A stretch of 64,000 bases of DNA. It comes from Halalkalibacter urbisdiaboli (GTDB lineage: Bacteria; Bacillota; Bacilli; Bacillales; Bacillaceae_D). The notes beneath the pieces were generated by a model. That model was given only the letters and a program-made list of their open reading frames with translations, was not told the origin of the DNA and did not search any database. Location: assembly GCF_002156385.1 (NCBI RefSeq), contig NZ_MVJM01000001.1, forward strand, positions 306,662 to 370,661, in the 5' to 3' direction. Position 1 is the first letter of the stretch, and the number at the start of each line of letters is the position of its first letter. The position numbers and the translations under genes are program-made. This document shows positions 26,333-35,177 of this stretch, in pieces.

Positions 26333-27052
26333 TTAACTCCTAGTATCAAACATGGCTTTTTCAACACCTGAAATGTGAATCATCATCATCTGGTAAGCAC
26401 GGTCTGCATCTTGATTTTTTAACGCCTCATAAATATGCCAATGCTCATTATAAAGCTGTGTTAACCTTTCAGGCTCTGAGTAAAAAAATACTTTTCTCGC
26501 TTCTCTTAGAGCTACATGCATCGTATCGGAAACAACCTCTAAAAATTGATTCAGCATTTGATTTTTTGTAGCGGAAACAACCGCTAAATGGAACTCGACA
26601 TCTGCCTTTTCTCCTAGCTCCCCATCACCTTCTGCACGCTTCATCTCATGAAGAATCGCTTCAATTTTCAACAAATCTTCATTGCTCCGATTTAAAGCAG
26701 CTAACGATGCTGCACCAGTTTCGACAATTTTACGAATTTCAAATAACTGTCTAACATCCTCTTGCTTCATAAATTCAACTGATGGGATGACAAGACTTGC
26801 AATATCATGATGAATTCGCTTAACGAAGGTGCCTTCCCCTTGTCTAATTTCTACAAGACCAACTGCCTTCAATGCACTTAATGCCTCTCGAATTGCCGAA
26901 CGACCTACATTAAAATCCTCTGCTAGCTGTTGAACCGAAGCCAGTCGATCACCTGGTCCAACTTCACCTGACTTTATCATCTCTGTTAACTGCTCTGCCA
27001 CAATTTCTGATACTTTTTTAGGACGTACATGACGAATCGCCAATGCCTCCAC
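26333..27052 (-). CDS. FadR/GntR-family regulator, FCD type
   Basis: A 239-residue repressor: winged helix at about 11-77 (GDRLASVQQLAEDFNVGRSAIREALSAL is split across turns of the fold) and an all-helical FCD ligand domain (about 95-225) with the metal-binding pattern ADVEFHLAVV and later histidines. It resembles LutR, the lactate-utilisation repressor, but no lut genes are adjacent, so its target is not known. Confidence 0.85.
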   Translation of the reverse strand: MEALAIRHVRPKKVSEIVAEQLTEMIKSGEVGPGDRLASVQQLAEDFNVGRSAIREALSALKAVGLVEIRQGEGTFVKRIHHDIASLVIPSVEFMKQEDVRQLFEIRKIVETGAASLAALNRSNEDLLKIEAILHEMKRAEGDGELGEKADVEFHLAVVSATKNQMLNQFLEVVSDTMHVALREARKVFFYSEPERLTQLYNEHWHIYEALKNQDADRAYQMMMIHISGVEKAMFDTRS

Positions 27053-27188
27053 CTCGTTCTCCTATAAATACACCGTAAATTGTACCGTTGATCGCAAGAA
27101 TAAGCAACAGAATCGTACGGTTTAGCAAGGTAAAATGTGTAGGAGGAAAAAGGGAATCAAAGACCTAAAATATTTTGTACTTTTATTT

Positions 27189-28241
27189 TCAGATGACTAA
27201 ACCTTCTAATGCTAGGAGAACATTATTTGACCAAATTTCAGCAAATGCTTTATTTGGCAAAGGATTAGTCCCTATGCCAACCTCAACTGTAAAACCGGGT
27301 CGTCCCGTCTCTTGGATAAACCAATCTTTGTAGCCACCATCACTATCAGCCGTATGCACAGGTAAATATGAACTAACAAGAGCAAGACGTTCAACCATTT
27401 GTTTACTACACTCTGGCTCCAAACCTCGATAACCCCAATAAATGACCTGCCCTTGAGAATGAAATGCTACTACATGGGCAAAGGCTAGCCTTTTACTTAA
27501 TCGATAAACGGCTTTTACTTCCGGCTCGGTTAATGGTTCGGTGCCACTATAATGTCTAGACCAAGGAGTCTGTGGACTTTCCTTTGCTTCAATTTCCCAG
27601 CCCGCTGGCCACTGATGATTTAAATCAACTCCACGAATATTACTTGACCAATGTTCAAAACGAGTCTCACCCTTATTTATCCGTACCACTTCATCATAAT
27701 ACGGATGATTAGAATAAATCCCTTGCTGAACAAGTTCGACCCCATCTGGATTGACAAGTGGAACGACAAAAAGCTTAATTTTCTCAAGGACCTCTACTAT
27801 GTTATAGCCGTACCAATCGTTTTGACTCTCATAAGCAGTAGCTAATTCATAAACAAACTTCGTTAAAAACTTAGACGTATGCCACTCGTTCGCGTGCCAA
27901 CCACCGGAATAAAAAATTTCCTTTTTACCACGGCCTATTGATAAAGCATAGATAGGCTTCTTCATAACCGAAAAACCAATAACTTCTACTCGAACACCTA
28001 GTTTCTTAAATGTTGGTATCATCTCATCAAGCTCGTTTGGCCCAAATTCTAGTCTATGGTCAAATAGATCTAGCTTCTGTTGAGGATTTTGGGTGTTCGG
28101 GATATGTAAAATCATCCCAGGTTGAATATACTCATGTTCAGAGGTTAATCTTGGATTAAATAATACTAAATCAAAAGGACGAATTTGAAACGCATTCGCA
28201 ACCTTTGCAACAGTATCTCCTTGCCTTACTGAATAATTCAC
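27189..28241 (-). CDS. LysM-M14 gamma-D-glutamyl-diamino acid endopeptidase
   Basis: A zinc carboxypeptidase-fold enzyme that cuts peptidoglycan stem peptides, resembling endopeptidase I of Lysinibacillus sphaericus. A LysM repeat (about 1-48: YSVRQGDTVAKVANAF) precedes the M14 domain; zinc ligands are in GWHANEWH, VNPDGVEL and the later histidine in FHSQGQ, with the catalytic glutamate in FTVEVGIG. The start is a GTG after AAAGGAGGG, giving 350 residues. With no signal peptide it is likely forespore or mother-cell localised. Confidence 0.87.
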   Translation of the reverse strand: MNYSVRQGDTVAKVANAFQIRPFDLVLFNPRLTSEHEYIQPGMILHIPNTQNPQQKLDLFDHRLEFGPNELDEMIPTFKKLGVRVEVIGFSVMKKPIYALSIGRGKKEIFYSGGWHANEWHTSKFLTKFVYELATAYESQNDWYGYNIVEVLEKIKLFVVPLVNPDGVELVQQGIYSNHPYYDEVVRINKGETRFEHWSSNIRGVDLNHQWPAGWEIEAKESPQTPWSRHYSGTEPLTEPEVKAVYRLSKRLAFAHVVAFHSQGQVIYWGYRGLEPECSKQMVERLALVSSYLPVHTADSDGGYKDWFIQETGRPGFTVEVGIGTNPLPNKAFAEIWSNNVLLALEGLVI

Positions 28242-28520
28242 AAAACTCCCTCCTTTCACACTTACATTTATATGATTTTTAAATAGTTCTAGAATTGACG
28301 GAAATAGATTAATATGATTAGTCATCAAAAAATATATGAATGATTACCAAATTCAAAGAGTTAGAGTTTGCCTGAGACTTGTTTGGTTCATTTTGGATAG
28401 CCTCTGAATTGGTCTACTGAAAAAGAAGGAGTGGGCTACGATTTAATCCGTTATCTTCAAGACCATTCTATGTCAACTCAACACTCAGTGAGGGAAGTAA
28501 CTATTCTAAAGCATTCCCTT

Positions 28521-28560
28521 TATCAGTGCCCTTGAGGCAATGTGCGGAGCCATGGCTGCT
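28521..28560. repeat. Fragment related to the met-leader repeat
   Basis: About 38 bases (TCAGTGCCCTTGAGGCAATG, then TGCGGAGCCATGGCTGCTT) match, with few differences, the reverse complement of the middle of the repeat at 6449-6599. The rest of the 28.3-28.6 kb leader of serA has no gene; a weak hairpin AAGGGG / CCCCTT lies at 28579-28603. Confidence 0.5.
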
Positions 28561-28637
28561 TCCTAGCGTGACTTTCAAGGGGATTTTCATTCCCCCCTTA
28601 TTTTGTTGTAATGCTGTCAAATTTAATTGGTTTACCA

Positions 28638-28666
28638 TTGACTACGCTTCGGATTAGTTTTACAGT
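28638..28666 (+). promoter_or_regulatory. SigmaA promoter for serA
   Basis: TTGACT, 17 bases, TACAGT, placed about 30 bases before the AAGGAGG ribosome site. No T-box or riboswitch is visible in the leader. Confidence 0.6.
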
Positions 28667-28695
28667 GAAAAAAAAAGCCAATAAGGAGGCAGAAC

Positions 28696-30315
28696 ATGAA
28701 TGAGCAAACTGTTGTAGACACGAATTCTAACCATCTGAAGACGAAATACCGTATTCTTGTTTCAGACGCCATGAGTAAAGAAGGCTTACAACCTTTACTC
28801 GAAAATGACAAAGTTGAATGTATTGAGCAGTATGTTGATGATGTGGAAGACCTTTCGACCATAGATGCTCTTCTTGTGCGAAGTGCAACAAAGGTAACAG
28901 AAGAAGTACTTTCACAAATGCCTAACCTTAAGATTGTTGCCCGCGCCGGTGTTGGTGTCGATAATATTGACCTTGAGGCTGCGACAAAACATGGTGTAGT
29001 CGTAGTTAACGCTCCTGACGGAAATACAATATCTACAGCAGAGCACACTTTTGCTATGATTTGTTCATTACTTCGCAAAATTCCACAAGCAAGTGCTTCC
29101 ATTAAAGCAGGTGAATGGAATCGTAAAGGTTTCCAGGGCTCTGAGCTTCGTGGTAAAACGCTAGGCATTATTGGTTTTGGACGTATTGGTACACAAATCG
29201 CTCAGCGGGCAAAAGCATTTGAAATGCCACTTCTCGTCTTTGATCCGTTTTTAACAAAAGCACGTGCCGAAAAAATCGGCGTAACTCCTGCCACACTTGA
29301 TGAAGTGTTAGCTAACTCGGACATTATTACAGTTCACACACCTTTAACGAAAGAAACAAAAGGATTACTTGGAATGAAGAACATTGCCAAAACAAAAAAA
29401 GGTGTATTTCTCGTTAACTGTGCACGTGGCGGAATTATTGACGAACAAGCGTTAAAGCACTATTTATCTAACGGGCATATCGCTGGTGCTGCACTTGACG
29501 TATTTGAAGAAGAGCCAGCAACAGACCGTGAGTTAATTGCTTTCCCTAACGTTATTGCTACTCCACATATTGCGGCTTCAACAAAGGAAGCTCAATTAAA
29601 TGTCGCATCACAAGTTTCAGAAGAAGTATTAAATTTTTTACAAGGACAGCCTGCTATTAATTCCATTAACCTACCAACACTTTCTAAAGAAGTATATGAA
29701 AAAGTTAAACCCTTTTATGAGCTTGCTAAAAAAATGGGGAACATTCTTTCACAGGTTATGCGTACACCCGTTCAAGAAATCGAAGTATTCTATGGCGGCA
29801 CGGTAAGAGAATTGGAAACATCGATTACAACTAGAAGTTTAATGGCTGGCTTCCTTCAGCCACGAGTCGATGCTGCTGTTAATGATGTCAATGCTTCTCT
29901 TATTGCAAAGGAGCGCGGAATTAACTACGGTGAAAAACATGTTGATAGCACATATGGGTATTCTAATATTATTCATGCTGTTGTGACAGGTGAAGAACGC
30001 ACGTTTGAACTTAAAGGGACTTTCATTAAAGAATATGGTGCTCGTATTGTGAATGTAAATGGTTTTAACGTTGATTTTGTTCCAGAAGGTCATCTAATTT
30101 ACATTCAACACAATGACCGACCAGGTGTTATCGGCCGGATGGGACAACTCCTTGCAGAACATAATGTAAACATTGCAACCATGCAAGTCGGTCGTAAAAA
30201 AGAAGGCGGAGAAGCGATTATGATGCTTGCGGTTGATAAATTAGTGGAAGATACCGTACTTGAGGCATTAATTGAAATAGAAGATATCCATTTTGCAGAT
30301 AAAATTGAATGCTAA
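28696..30315 (+). CDS. serA: D-3-phosphoglycerate dehydrogenase
   Basis: First step of serine synthesis, oxidising 3-phosphoglycerate with NAD. The nucleotide-binding motif is GIIGFGRIGTQIA; catalytic segments NCARGGIIDE and TPHIAAST are intact; an allosteric substrate-binding domain and a C-terminal ACT domain (HNDRPGVIGRMG) follow, so serine feedback is likely. 539 residues, close to the Bacillus long form. The ATG follows AAGGAGGCAGAAC. An insertion element remnant begins ten bases after its stop. Confidence 0.96.
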   Translation: MNEQTVVDTNSNHLKTKYRILVSDAMSKEGLQPLLENDKVECIEQYVDDVEDLSTIDALLVRSATKVTEEVLSQMPNLKIVARAGVGVDNIDLEAATKHGVVVVNAPDGNTISTAEHTFAMICSLLRKIPQASASIKAGEWNRKGFQGSELRGKTLGIIGFGRIGTQIAQRAKAFEMPLLVFDPFLTKARAEKIGVTPATLDEVLANSDIITVHTPLTKETKGLLGMKNIAKTKKGVFLVNCARGGIIDEQALKHYLSNGHIAGAALDVFEEEPATDRELIAFPNVIATPHIAASTKEAQLNVASQVSEEVLNFLQGQPAINSINLPTLSKEVYEKVKPFYELAKKMGNILSQVMRTPVQEIEVFYGGTVRELETSITTRSLMAGFLQPRVDAAVNDVNASLIAKERGINYGEKHVDSTYGYSNIIHAVVTGEERTFELKGTFIKEYGARIVNVNGFNVDFVPEGHLIYIQHNDRPGVIGRMGQLLAEHNVNIATMQVGRKKEGGEAIMMLAVDKLVEDTVLEALIEIEDIHFADKIEC

Positions 30316-30338
30316 AAAAAAGCTGCTATGCCGCTTTC

Positions 30339-30391
30339 AGCTTGTCGACAAAGTCTCTATAACGAGACAGTCGACAAGCTTTTGTATTTTT
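30339..30391 (+). terminator. Hairpin terminator downstream of serA
   Basis: AGCTTGTCGAC pairs with GTCGACAAGCT and an inner GTCTC / GAGAC stem, followed by TTTGTATTTTT. It may be part of the insertion element's left end, but would stop serA transcription. Confidence 0.75.
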
Positions 30392-30413
30392 GTGGGGTTG
30401 CCATGATAAGACG

Positions 30414-30547
30414 CTTCGAATCCGCTCCCGGGATGGGGGGCACGCTTTCCGCAGGCGGGCGTGGAACTAACCGGCTCCGCCGGTGGATTTCCACCTGCCC
30501 TTTCCTCCTGCAGGAGTCGGCCCTCCCATCCCGTCCGCTTTTTCAGA
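30414..30547. repeat. GC-rich structured repeat
   Basis: About 130 bases much richer in GC than the surroundings. The ends are inverted (GGGATGGGGGGC and GGCCCTCCCATCCC). An internal stem-loop is formed by GTGGAA / TTCCAC around CCGGC / GCCGG. I recall similar sequences scattered in Bacillaceae genomes, but this is memory rather than a search. Open frames on both strands look like chance. Confidence 0.6.
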
Positions 30548-30639
30548 GGAGAAATACGGGTCCACTTCCTTTTTAACATCCTCTATCTCACAAATGCGAG
30601 ACAGTTGACTGTTTTTTTTCTATAATACGGATGAGTGGA

Positions 30640-31415
30640 AAACGGAAAAAAAGCCCTTACCTCTCTCGAAGAAGGAGTCGACGAGGGAGATCAAAGAGAG
30701 TACAACGGATCCTGAAAGTGGTTACTATGTCAAAAGCGAACGTGAAAAGATGTTAGCTATAGTTATCACACAGCTTGTGACCGAAATCGTTTCGTCTTAG
30801 GAACGATTGTGACTCCTGCCAATGTCCATGATAGTCAAGTATTTCACAAATTATTTGATCAACTAAAAGAGAAAGTGACCAAACCTCAAGTGGTTGCAGT
30901 AGATGCTGGATACAAGACACCGAGTATTGCAAAAAAACTTCTAGATGAGGCAACACAACACGAGCTGTCATGCCGTATAAACGTCCAATGACGCCTCCAA
31001 GCTATTTCCAAAACACCAGTTTGTTTATAATGAGTACTATGATTGTTACATATGTCCAGGAGAGCAGATTCTCCCATATCGAACCACAAACCGAGACGGA
31101 TATCGAGAGTACATATCGAATCCATCCATTTGTAAGGACTGTCCTGTGTTACACCAATGTACGAAAAGTAAAAACCATCAGAAGCTAGTTTTACGGTACA
31201 TTTGGCAGGATGCCTTAGATGAGGCTGAACACTTGCGACATACAGATTTAAATAAAGAGATTTACGCGAAGCGGAAGGAAACCATCGAACGCGTCTTTGC
31301 CGATCTCAAACAGAAGCATGGTTTGCGTTGGACCAATCTAAGGGTTGGAAAAAAATTCAATGCAGGCCATGCTTGTTTTCACTTCCATGAACCTGAAGAA
31401 GTTAGCGAATTGGCA
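30640..31415 (+). pseudogene. IS1182-family transposase remnant
   Basis: Only the C-terminal half remains. Pieces read in different frames: TTDPESGYYVKSEREKM (from 30705), then AYSYHTACDRN to NVHDSQVFHKLFDQLKEK and VVAVDAGYKTPSIAKK, then MPYKRPM (30970), then LHQCTKSKNHQKLV to KRKETIERVFADLKQKHG (from about 31146), then MQAMLVFTSMNLKKLANW (31345 frame). At least four frameshifts; two acidic residues of a DDE centre (VDAGY, KETIERVFAD) are still readable. Not functional. Confidence 0.85.
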
Positions 31416-31473
31416 CTGGAGAAACACTCATCCTTCAGTGTCACCAACCACAAATAAGCAAAATTACGTAAAA

Positions 31474-31507
31474 ATGCCTTTGAGAATCTTTTCTCAAAGG
31501 CGTTTTA
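31474..31507 (+). terminator. Terminator at the right end of the element
   Basis: GCCTTTGAGA pairs with TCTCAAAGGC and is followed by GTTTTAT. Confidence 0.7.
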
Positions 31508-31570
31508 TCTACGGTCTGAAATCGGCTATGCCGCTTTTTTTTACCTTTAACAAGAGCTTGACTATGGACG

Positions 31571-32398
31571 TTATTTTTTCTCAAATTGCTCTTCTCCATC
31601 CTCATCTTCCTTATTGCCATCCGGCTCAACGACTTCAAGCGGATGTTCCTTTACATCCACTGGCTTTGACAAAAACCAGCTAAGTAAAACAATTAAGATT
31701 AGAACTCCCCAAAAGAATCCCTTCCATACAGTCGAATGTGGAAAATGCTCGTCGATCAGAGCTAAGTCAGGATGAGCAATCGTGTACACCGCAAGTTTTA
31801 CACCAACCCAGCCGACAATCAAATAAGCGCCAGTCTCTAAACTAGGTCGCTTTTCAAGTAAGTAAACAAATTTACCGGCTGCAAATCGCATGATCACAAT
31901 CCCTATAATCCCACCAATTAGAATCACGATAAACTGTCCACCATCTAAGTTTCCGATATTCGGTAATGGTGTGACTGGTAAGGTCATGGCCAAAGCAACG
32001 GCCGCTAATATCGAATCGACCGCAAACGCCAAGTCTGCAACTTCAACCTTAAACACGGTTGTCCAGAAGCCTGCTCCTGAACGAATTTGCTTTTCCTTTT
32101 TATGCCTATGAGAAACATACTTATTGAACATATAGTGAATGGAAAGGTAAAGTAAATAGATAGCTCCTATCGCTTGGATTTGCCACACATTTACTAAGTA
32201 AGAGATCAGAAATAGCGCTCCGAACCTAAATAAAAACGCACCGGCTAGCCCATAAAATAACGCTTTTTTCCGTTTTTTTTCCGGTAAATGCTTTACCATC
32301 ATTGCAAGAACAACAGCATTGTCTGCAGCTAATATCCCTTCAAGACCAATTAAAACTAATAATACCCACCCGTATTCCAACCAAATCGATATATCCAT
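31571..32398 (-). CDS. TerC-family membrane protein
   Basis: 275 residues, about seven membrane helices with conserved acidic residues in GLEGILAADNAVVLA and VADLAFAVDS, the TerC hallmark; a long acidic C-terminal tail faces the cytoplasm. Bacillus homologues (YceF, YkoY) act in manganese export and metalation of secreted enzymes. No yybP-ykoY riboswitch is visible upstream. ATG after GGAAGGATGCT. Confidence 0.87.
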   Translation of the reverse strand: MDISIWLEYGWVLLVLIGLEGILAADNAVVLAMMVKHLPEKKRKKALFYGLAGAFLFRFGALFLISYLVNVWQIQAIGAIYLLYLSIHYMFNKYVSHRHKKEKQIRSGAGFWTTVFKVEVADLAFAVDSILAAVALAMTLPVTPLPNIGNLDGGQFIVILIGGIIGIVIMRFAAGKFVYLLEKRPSLETGAYLIVGWVGVKLAVYTIAHPDLALIDEHFPHSTVWKGFFWGVLILIVLLSWFLSKPVDVKEHPLEVVEPDGNKEDEDGEEQFEKK

Positions 32399-32445
32399 AG
32401 CATCCTTCCTTTCTAAAGAGAAGCATTTCAGAATAGTGGAAGAGT

Positions 32446-32475
32446 AAAAAAACCTTTACCATAACGGCAAAGGTT
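32446..32475 (-). terminator. Terminator after the 129-residue gene
   Basis: Minus strand AACCTTTGCC pairs with GGTAAAGGTT and is followed by seven T bases interrupted by none. Confidence 0.8.
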
Positions 32476-32555
32476 CAGCTTTTATATTAATAACATCATA
32501 ACTGCCATTATAAAAGTTAGTTTATCCTTTCGAATACAAACTATGATAGCAGCTA

Positions 32556-32945
32556 TTACCAAATATAGTGAAACAAAAGCTCCAGCTGGGCCTCTTTACT
32601 TGCTGTAAGATATTGTAAACCAGCTTCCGTAATCATCAGTTGATTTTGTTCCTGCTTTATGAAGGATTCTGCAAAAGCAACATCAATATAAAACCGATAC
32701 AGCTGTTCGGTTGCTTCTTTCATTATTTGCCGTTCATACCCAAAAGCACGGTTATGTGAACGCCAAAATCTAGGATGAGGAGCTCGTTCAGAGATTAATC
32801 GGATTTTTTTATGTTTATTGATTTTTCGAAGCATAAACACAAAACCATCAACCAAATCGACCTGATGGCTTGTCAAATCGGTTTGTTCGTTTAACCATTG
32901 AAATAATGCAGTGTTTACTTGAACGTCACTCTTCCTCATCATCAT
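32556..32945 (-). CDS. Hypothetical protein
   Basis: 129 residues, soluble, mixed charge. The C-terminal end (MITEAGLQYLTASKEAQLELLF) reads like the closing wing and helix of a winged-helix protein, but no standard DNA-binding motif is clear. Start is one of three adjacent ATGs after GGAG. It has its own terminator. Not recognised. Confidence 0.55.
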   Translation of the reverse strand: MMMRKSDVQVNTALFQWLNEQTDLTSHQVDLVDGFVFMLRKINKHKKIRLISERAPHPRFWRSHNRAFGYERQIMKEATEQLYRFYIDVAFAESFIKQEQNQLMITEAGLQYLTASKEAQLELLFHYIW

Positions 32946-33058
32946 TCTCCATATCTATTATTTGAGCTCATTTTATCATATTCGACATTCTTTTAATAGA
33001 ATGGATCCGTTGTTAAAGTGAAAAATGGACCCAAAAGATTCCTAATGGGCCCTCCATC

Positions 33059-33997
33059 TTATTTAATTTTCAACACTGTCCCTGGATAAATCACATCACT
33101 CTTTAATCCGTTTTTTCTCATCAGCGTTTCTACAGATAACTTATATGTCGCAGCTAACTTAGAAAGTGTATCTCCAGCTTGTACAATGTGAACATCATCT
33201 GTCGCTAAATACATGACTAATGTATCTCCAGGGTGAATGGTTTCGCTATCTAGCTGATTCCACTCTTTTAAGTTTTCAGTACTAATCCGAAAAGCCTTTG
33301 CAATGTGAGAAAGTGTATCCCCTTCCTTAACAGAAATGGTATGCGTTATTCGCTCACCTTCTTTTTGTTGTGGTTGAGCTGTCGGTAACTCTGTAAGTGA
33401 ATGGCTCATTACGTAGACAATTTCTTCTTCCTCCCACTTTTCCTCAGATAGCTCCTCAGGAACCCCACCGACAGCTGCATAGATCGCTTCAGGTTCTGAT
33501 GAAAGGACAAAAAAAGGATCAATGGATTCAGATTTTTCAACATTCCAATTACCATGGTGAACTTCAAAATGAAGATGATTTCCCGAGGAACGCCCCGTAT
33601 TCCCTACTGTTCCAATTTTCTGACCTTCTTGAACAGCTTGTCCCTCTTTTGCATAACGTTGATGAAGATGTGCATATACCGTCTCTAATCCATTTTCATG
33701 TTCGACAAAAATGACATGACCATATGTATCCGAATAATAAGATTTATTTATGACACCATCAGCAATAGACACAACGGGTGTCCCCTCAGGTGCAGCAATA
33801 TCAATTCCATAATGTTGCCCTTCTCTCGTACCGTATGTATCCGAAACATTGCCAGTGGTTGGCCAGATGAGTGAATCTTTAAGCTCAGCTGGCACCCCAC
33901 TTTCTGCAGCAAATGATGTTGTCGTCCCAATAAAGAGCATTCCAATAAACACAGCAATAGCTAATGCAATACATAATCGTTTAATATAATCAAGCAT
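33059..33997 (-). CDS. Secreted M23 peptidase with two C-terminal LysM repeats
   Basis: 312 residues with a signal peptide (about 1-30, TTTSFAAE). The lysostaphin-type peptidase spans about 45-165 with zinc ligands HYGID and HLHFE; a linker follows; then two LysM repeats (ISVKEGDTLSHIAKAF, IVQAGDTLSKLAATY). It should hydrolyse peptidoglycan cross-links outside the membrane or in the spore envelope; being near the ger operon does not prove a spore role. Confidence 0.9.
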   Translation of the reverse strand: MLDYIKRLCIALAIAVFIGMLFIGTTTSFAAESGVPAELKDSLIWPTTGNVSDTYGTREGQHYGIDIAAPEGTPVVSIADGVINKSYYSDTYGHVIFVEHENGLETVYAHLHQRYAKEGQAVQEGQKIGTVGNTGRSSGNHLHFEVHHGNWNVEKSESIDPFFVLSSEPEAIYAAVGGVPEELSEEKWEEEEIVYVMSHSLTELPTAQPQQKEGERITHTISVKEGDTLSHIAKAFRISTENLKEWNQLDSETIHPGDTLVMYLATDDVHIVQAGDTLSKLAATYKLSVETLMRKNGLKSDVIYPGTVLKIK

Positions 33998-34088
33998 CGC
34001 TTCCTCCTACTGTTCTCTACTCTACCCAATGAGTTTTTTTTACACCTCCTGTATTTTATGATGGCTAGACCTTTTTTATGCAAACTTT

Positions 34089-35177
34089 TTATTCAACTGC
34101 TCCTGATTGGAGAATACTGACGTTAGCAGAAACATTAAATTGTACTTGTGAATAAAGTGTATCTTTCCACTCTGTCGGATCCCAGTTCCTAGTCGTACTA
34201 CGATACTTTTCTCCAACACCAATTGGATCAATCCCTTCATCACGAAAGGTTTCTAACAGCTCTAAACTACGTGTTTCTATCTGCTCCTTAATTGATTGTT
34301 CAATTTTTGTAATAACTTGTTGATCTTCTAAATTCGACTCACCTGTATAATCGACAATTTCACCGTTTAGATGCATGTTAATAGTGAAGGTTATCACTCC
34401 ATTAGCTTTGCTTATGTCACGATTTTTACTACTATTGATGTTTTCAATCACGACAAAGCTTTGATCAAAGGGAAGTTTAAATTGTTGTAGTGCTTGCTTC
34501 GTTCGAGAAGTCATTAATTTCAATAAAAAAGAATCCTCTAAATGTAAAATGGAATGAAAGGTTTCCCTTTTAAATAATGCAGTGCCAGAAACGCTAAGAG
34601 AATCACCATTTTTTGTAATAACCGGCAAATAAGGATCACGCCCGTCATTGTATAAGCTAAACAGAAATTCATGCATGTTCGTAGCAGGAATCGTATTTGT
34701 ATCCATATTTTGTTGGAGTAATTCTGAAATAAACACGCCAGCTTGTTCACCTGCTCCTAAGTTCGCTTCTAAAAGCTCTCCCGCATTTTCCCCTTCTACC
34801 ACACATAAAAATATTCGATTACCGACAGAGGGATCACGATACATCGCATTAACATATGCTTCAATTCCTTGTTTTGCTAATTGTTCGCTAAATAACAAAA
34901 CTCTTAATTGACCATAAGTTAAAGGTTTCTGAGATTGTCTGCTCAATAGAACTCTCGCACCCTTTGTCGTTTGCGATTCAGCTTCAATAACACCCTGTTC
35001 TAAAACATTTTCCTGACCTTGTTCGAGAAATGTAGGAAAACTGACCATCATTTTTATTCCTTTATCAGTTTGGTCAAACGCTGCAGAACGAATCATCGCA
35101 ACTTCATCAATAATTCGAGTCTGTAAGCATCCAGCTAAGAAGAATACAATAACGATACTACAGAGCATGCGTTTCAT
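34089..35177 (-). CDS. Germinant receptor C subunit, lipoprotein (GerAC family)
   Basis: 362 residues with a lipobox (FFLAGC) and the GerAC-type opening RIIDEVAMIRSAAFDQ. It is the lipoprotein of a three-part germinant receptor in the spore inner membrane. It overlaps the B-subunit gene by 20 bases. Gene order A-B-C on the minus strand is the standard receptor operon. The germinant is unknown. Confidence 0.9.
   Translation of the reverse strand: MKRMLCSIVIVFFLAGCLQTRIIDEVAMIRSAAFDQTDKGIKMMVSFPTFLEQGQENVLEQGVIEAESQTTKGARVLLSRQSQKPLTYGQLRVLLFSEQLAKQGIEAYVNAMYRDPSVGNRIFLCVVEGENAGELLEANLGAGEQAGVFISELLQQNMDTNTIPATNMHEFLFSLYNDGRDPYLPVITKNGDSLSVSGTALFKRETFHSILHLEDSFLLKLMTSRTKQALQQFKLPFDQSFVVIENINSSKNRDISKANGVITFTINMHLNGEIVDYTGESNLEDQQVITKIEQSIKEQIETRSLELLETFRDEGIDPIGVGEKYRSTTRNWDPTEWKDTLYSQVQFNVSANVSILQSGAVE

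Larger units (their letters stand above)
30325..31537 (+). mobile_element. Decayed IS1182-like element flanked by 13-bp direct repeats
   Basis: GCTATGCCGCTTT occurs at 30325-30337 and 31525-31537, exactly 1200 bases apart, with a broken IS1182-type transposase between. The inner ends share an imperfect inverted repeat (GCCGCTTTCAG and, inverted, GCCGATTTCAG). The left copy abuts the end of serA and the right one runs into T8, as if the element entered the serA terminator. A GC-rich repeat occupies its left third, replacing the transposase N-terminus. Confidence 0.65.

Noticed and set aside
28329-28695. T-box or other riboswitch before serA
   Set aside because: No T-box sequence; a simple promoter close to the gene explains expression.
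28632-29168. Antisense 178-residue frame over serA
   Set aside because: Shadow of the serA frame; lacks start signals.
30328-30579. Small proteins in the GC-rich repeat
   Set aside because: Frames are open on both strands at once, typical of high-GC structured DNA, with no ribosome sites.
32399-32555. Manganese (yybP-ykoY) riboswitch before the TerC gene
   Set aside because: The conserved core was not found; only a terminator for the upstream gene lies there.
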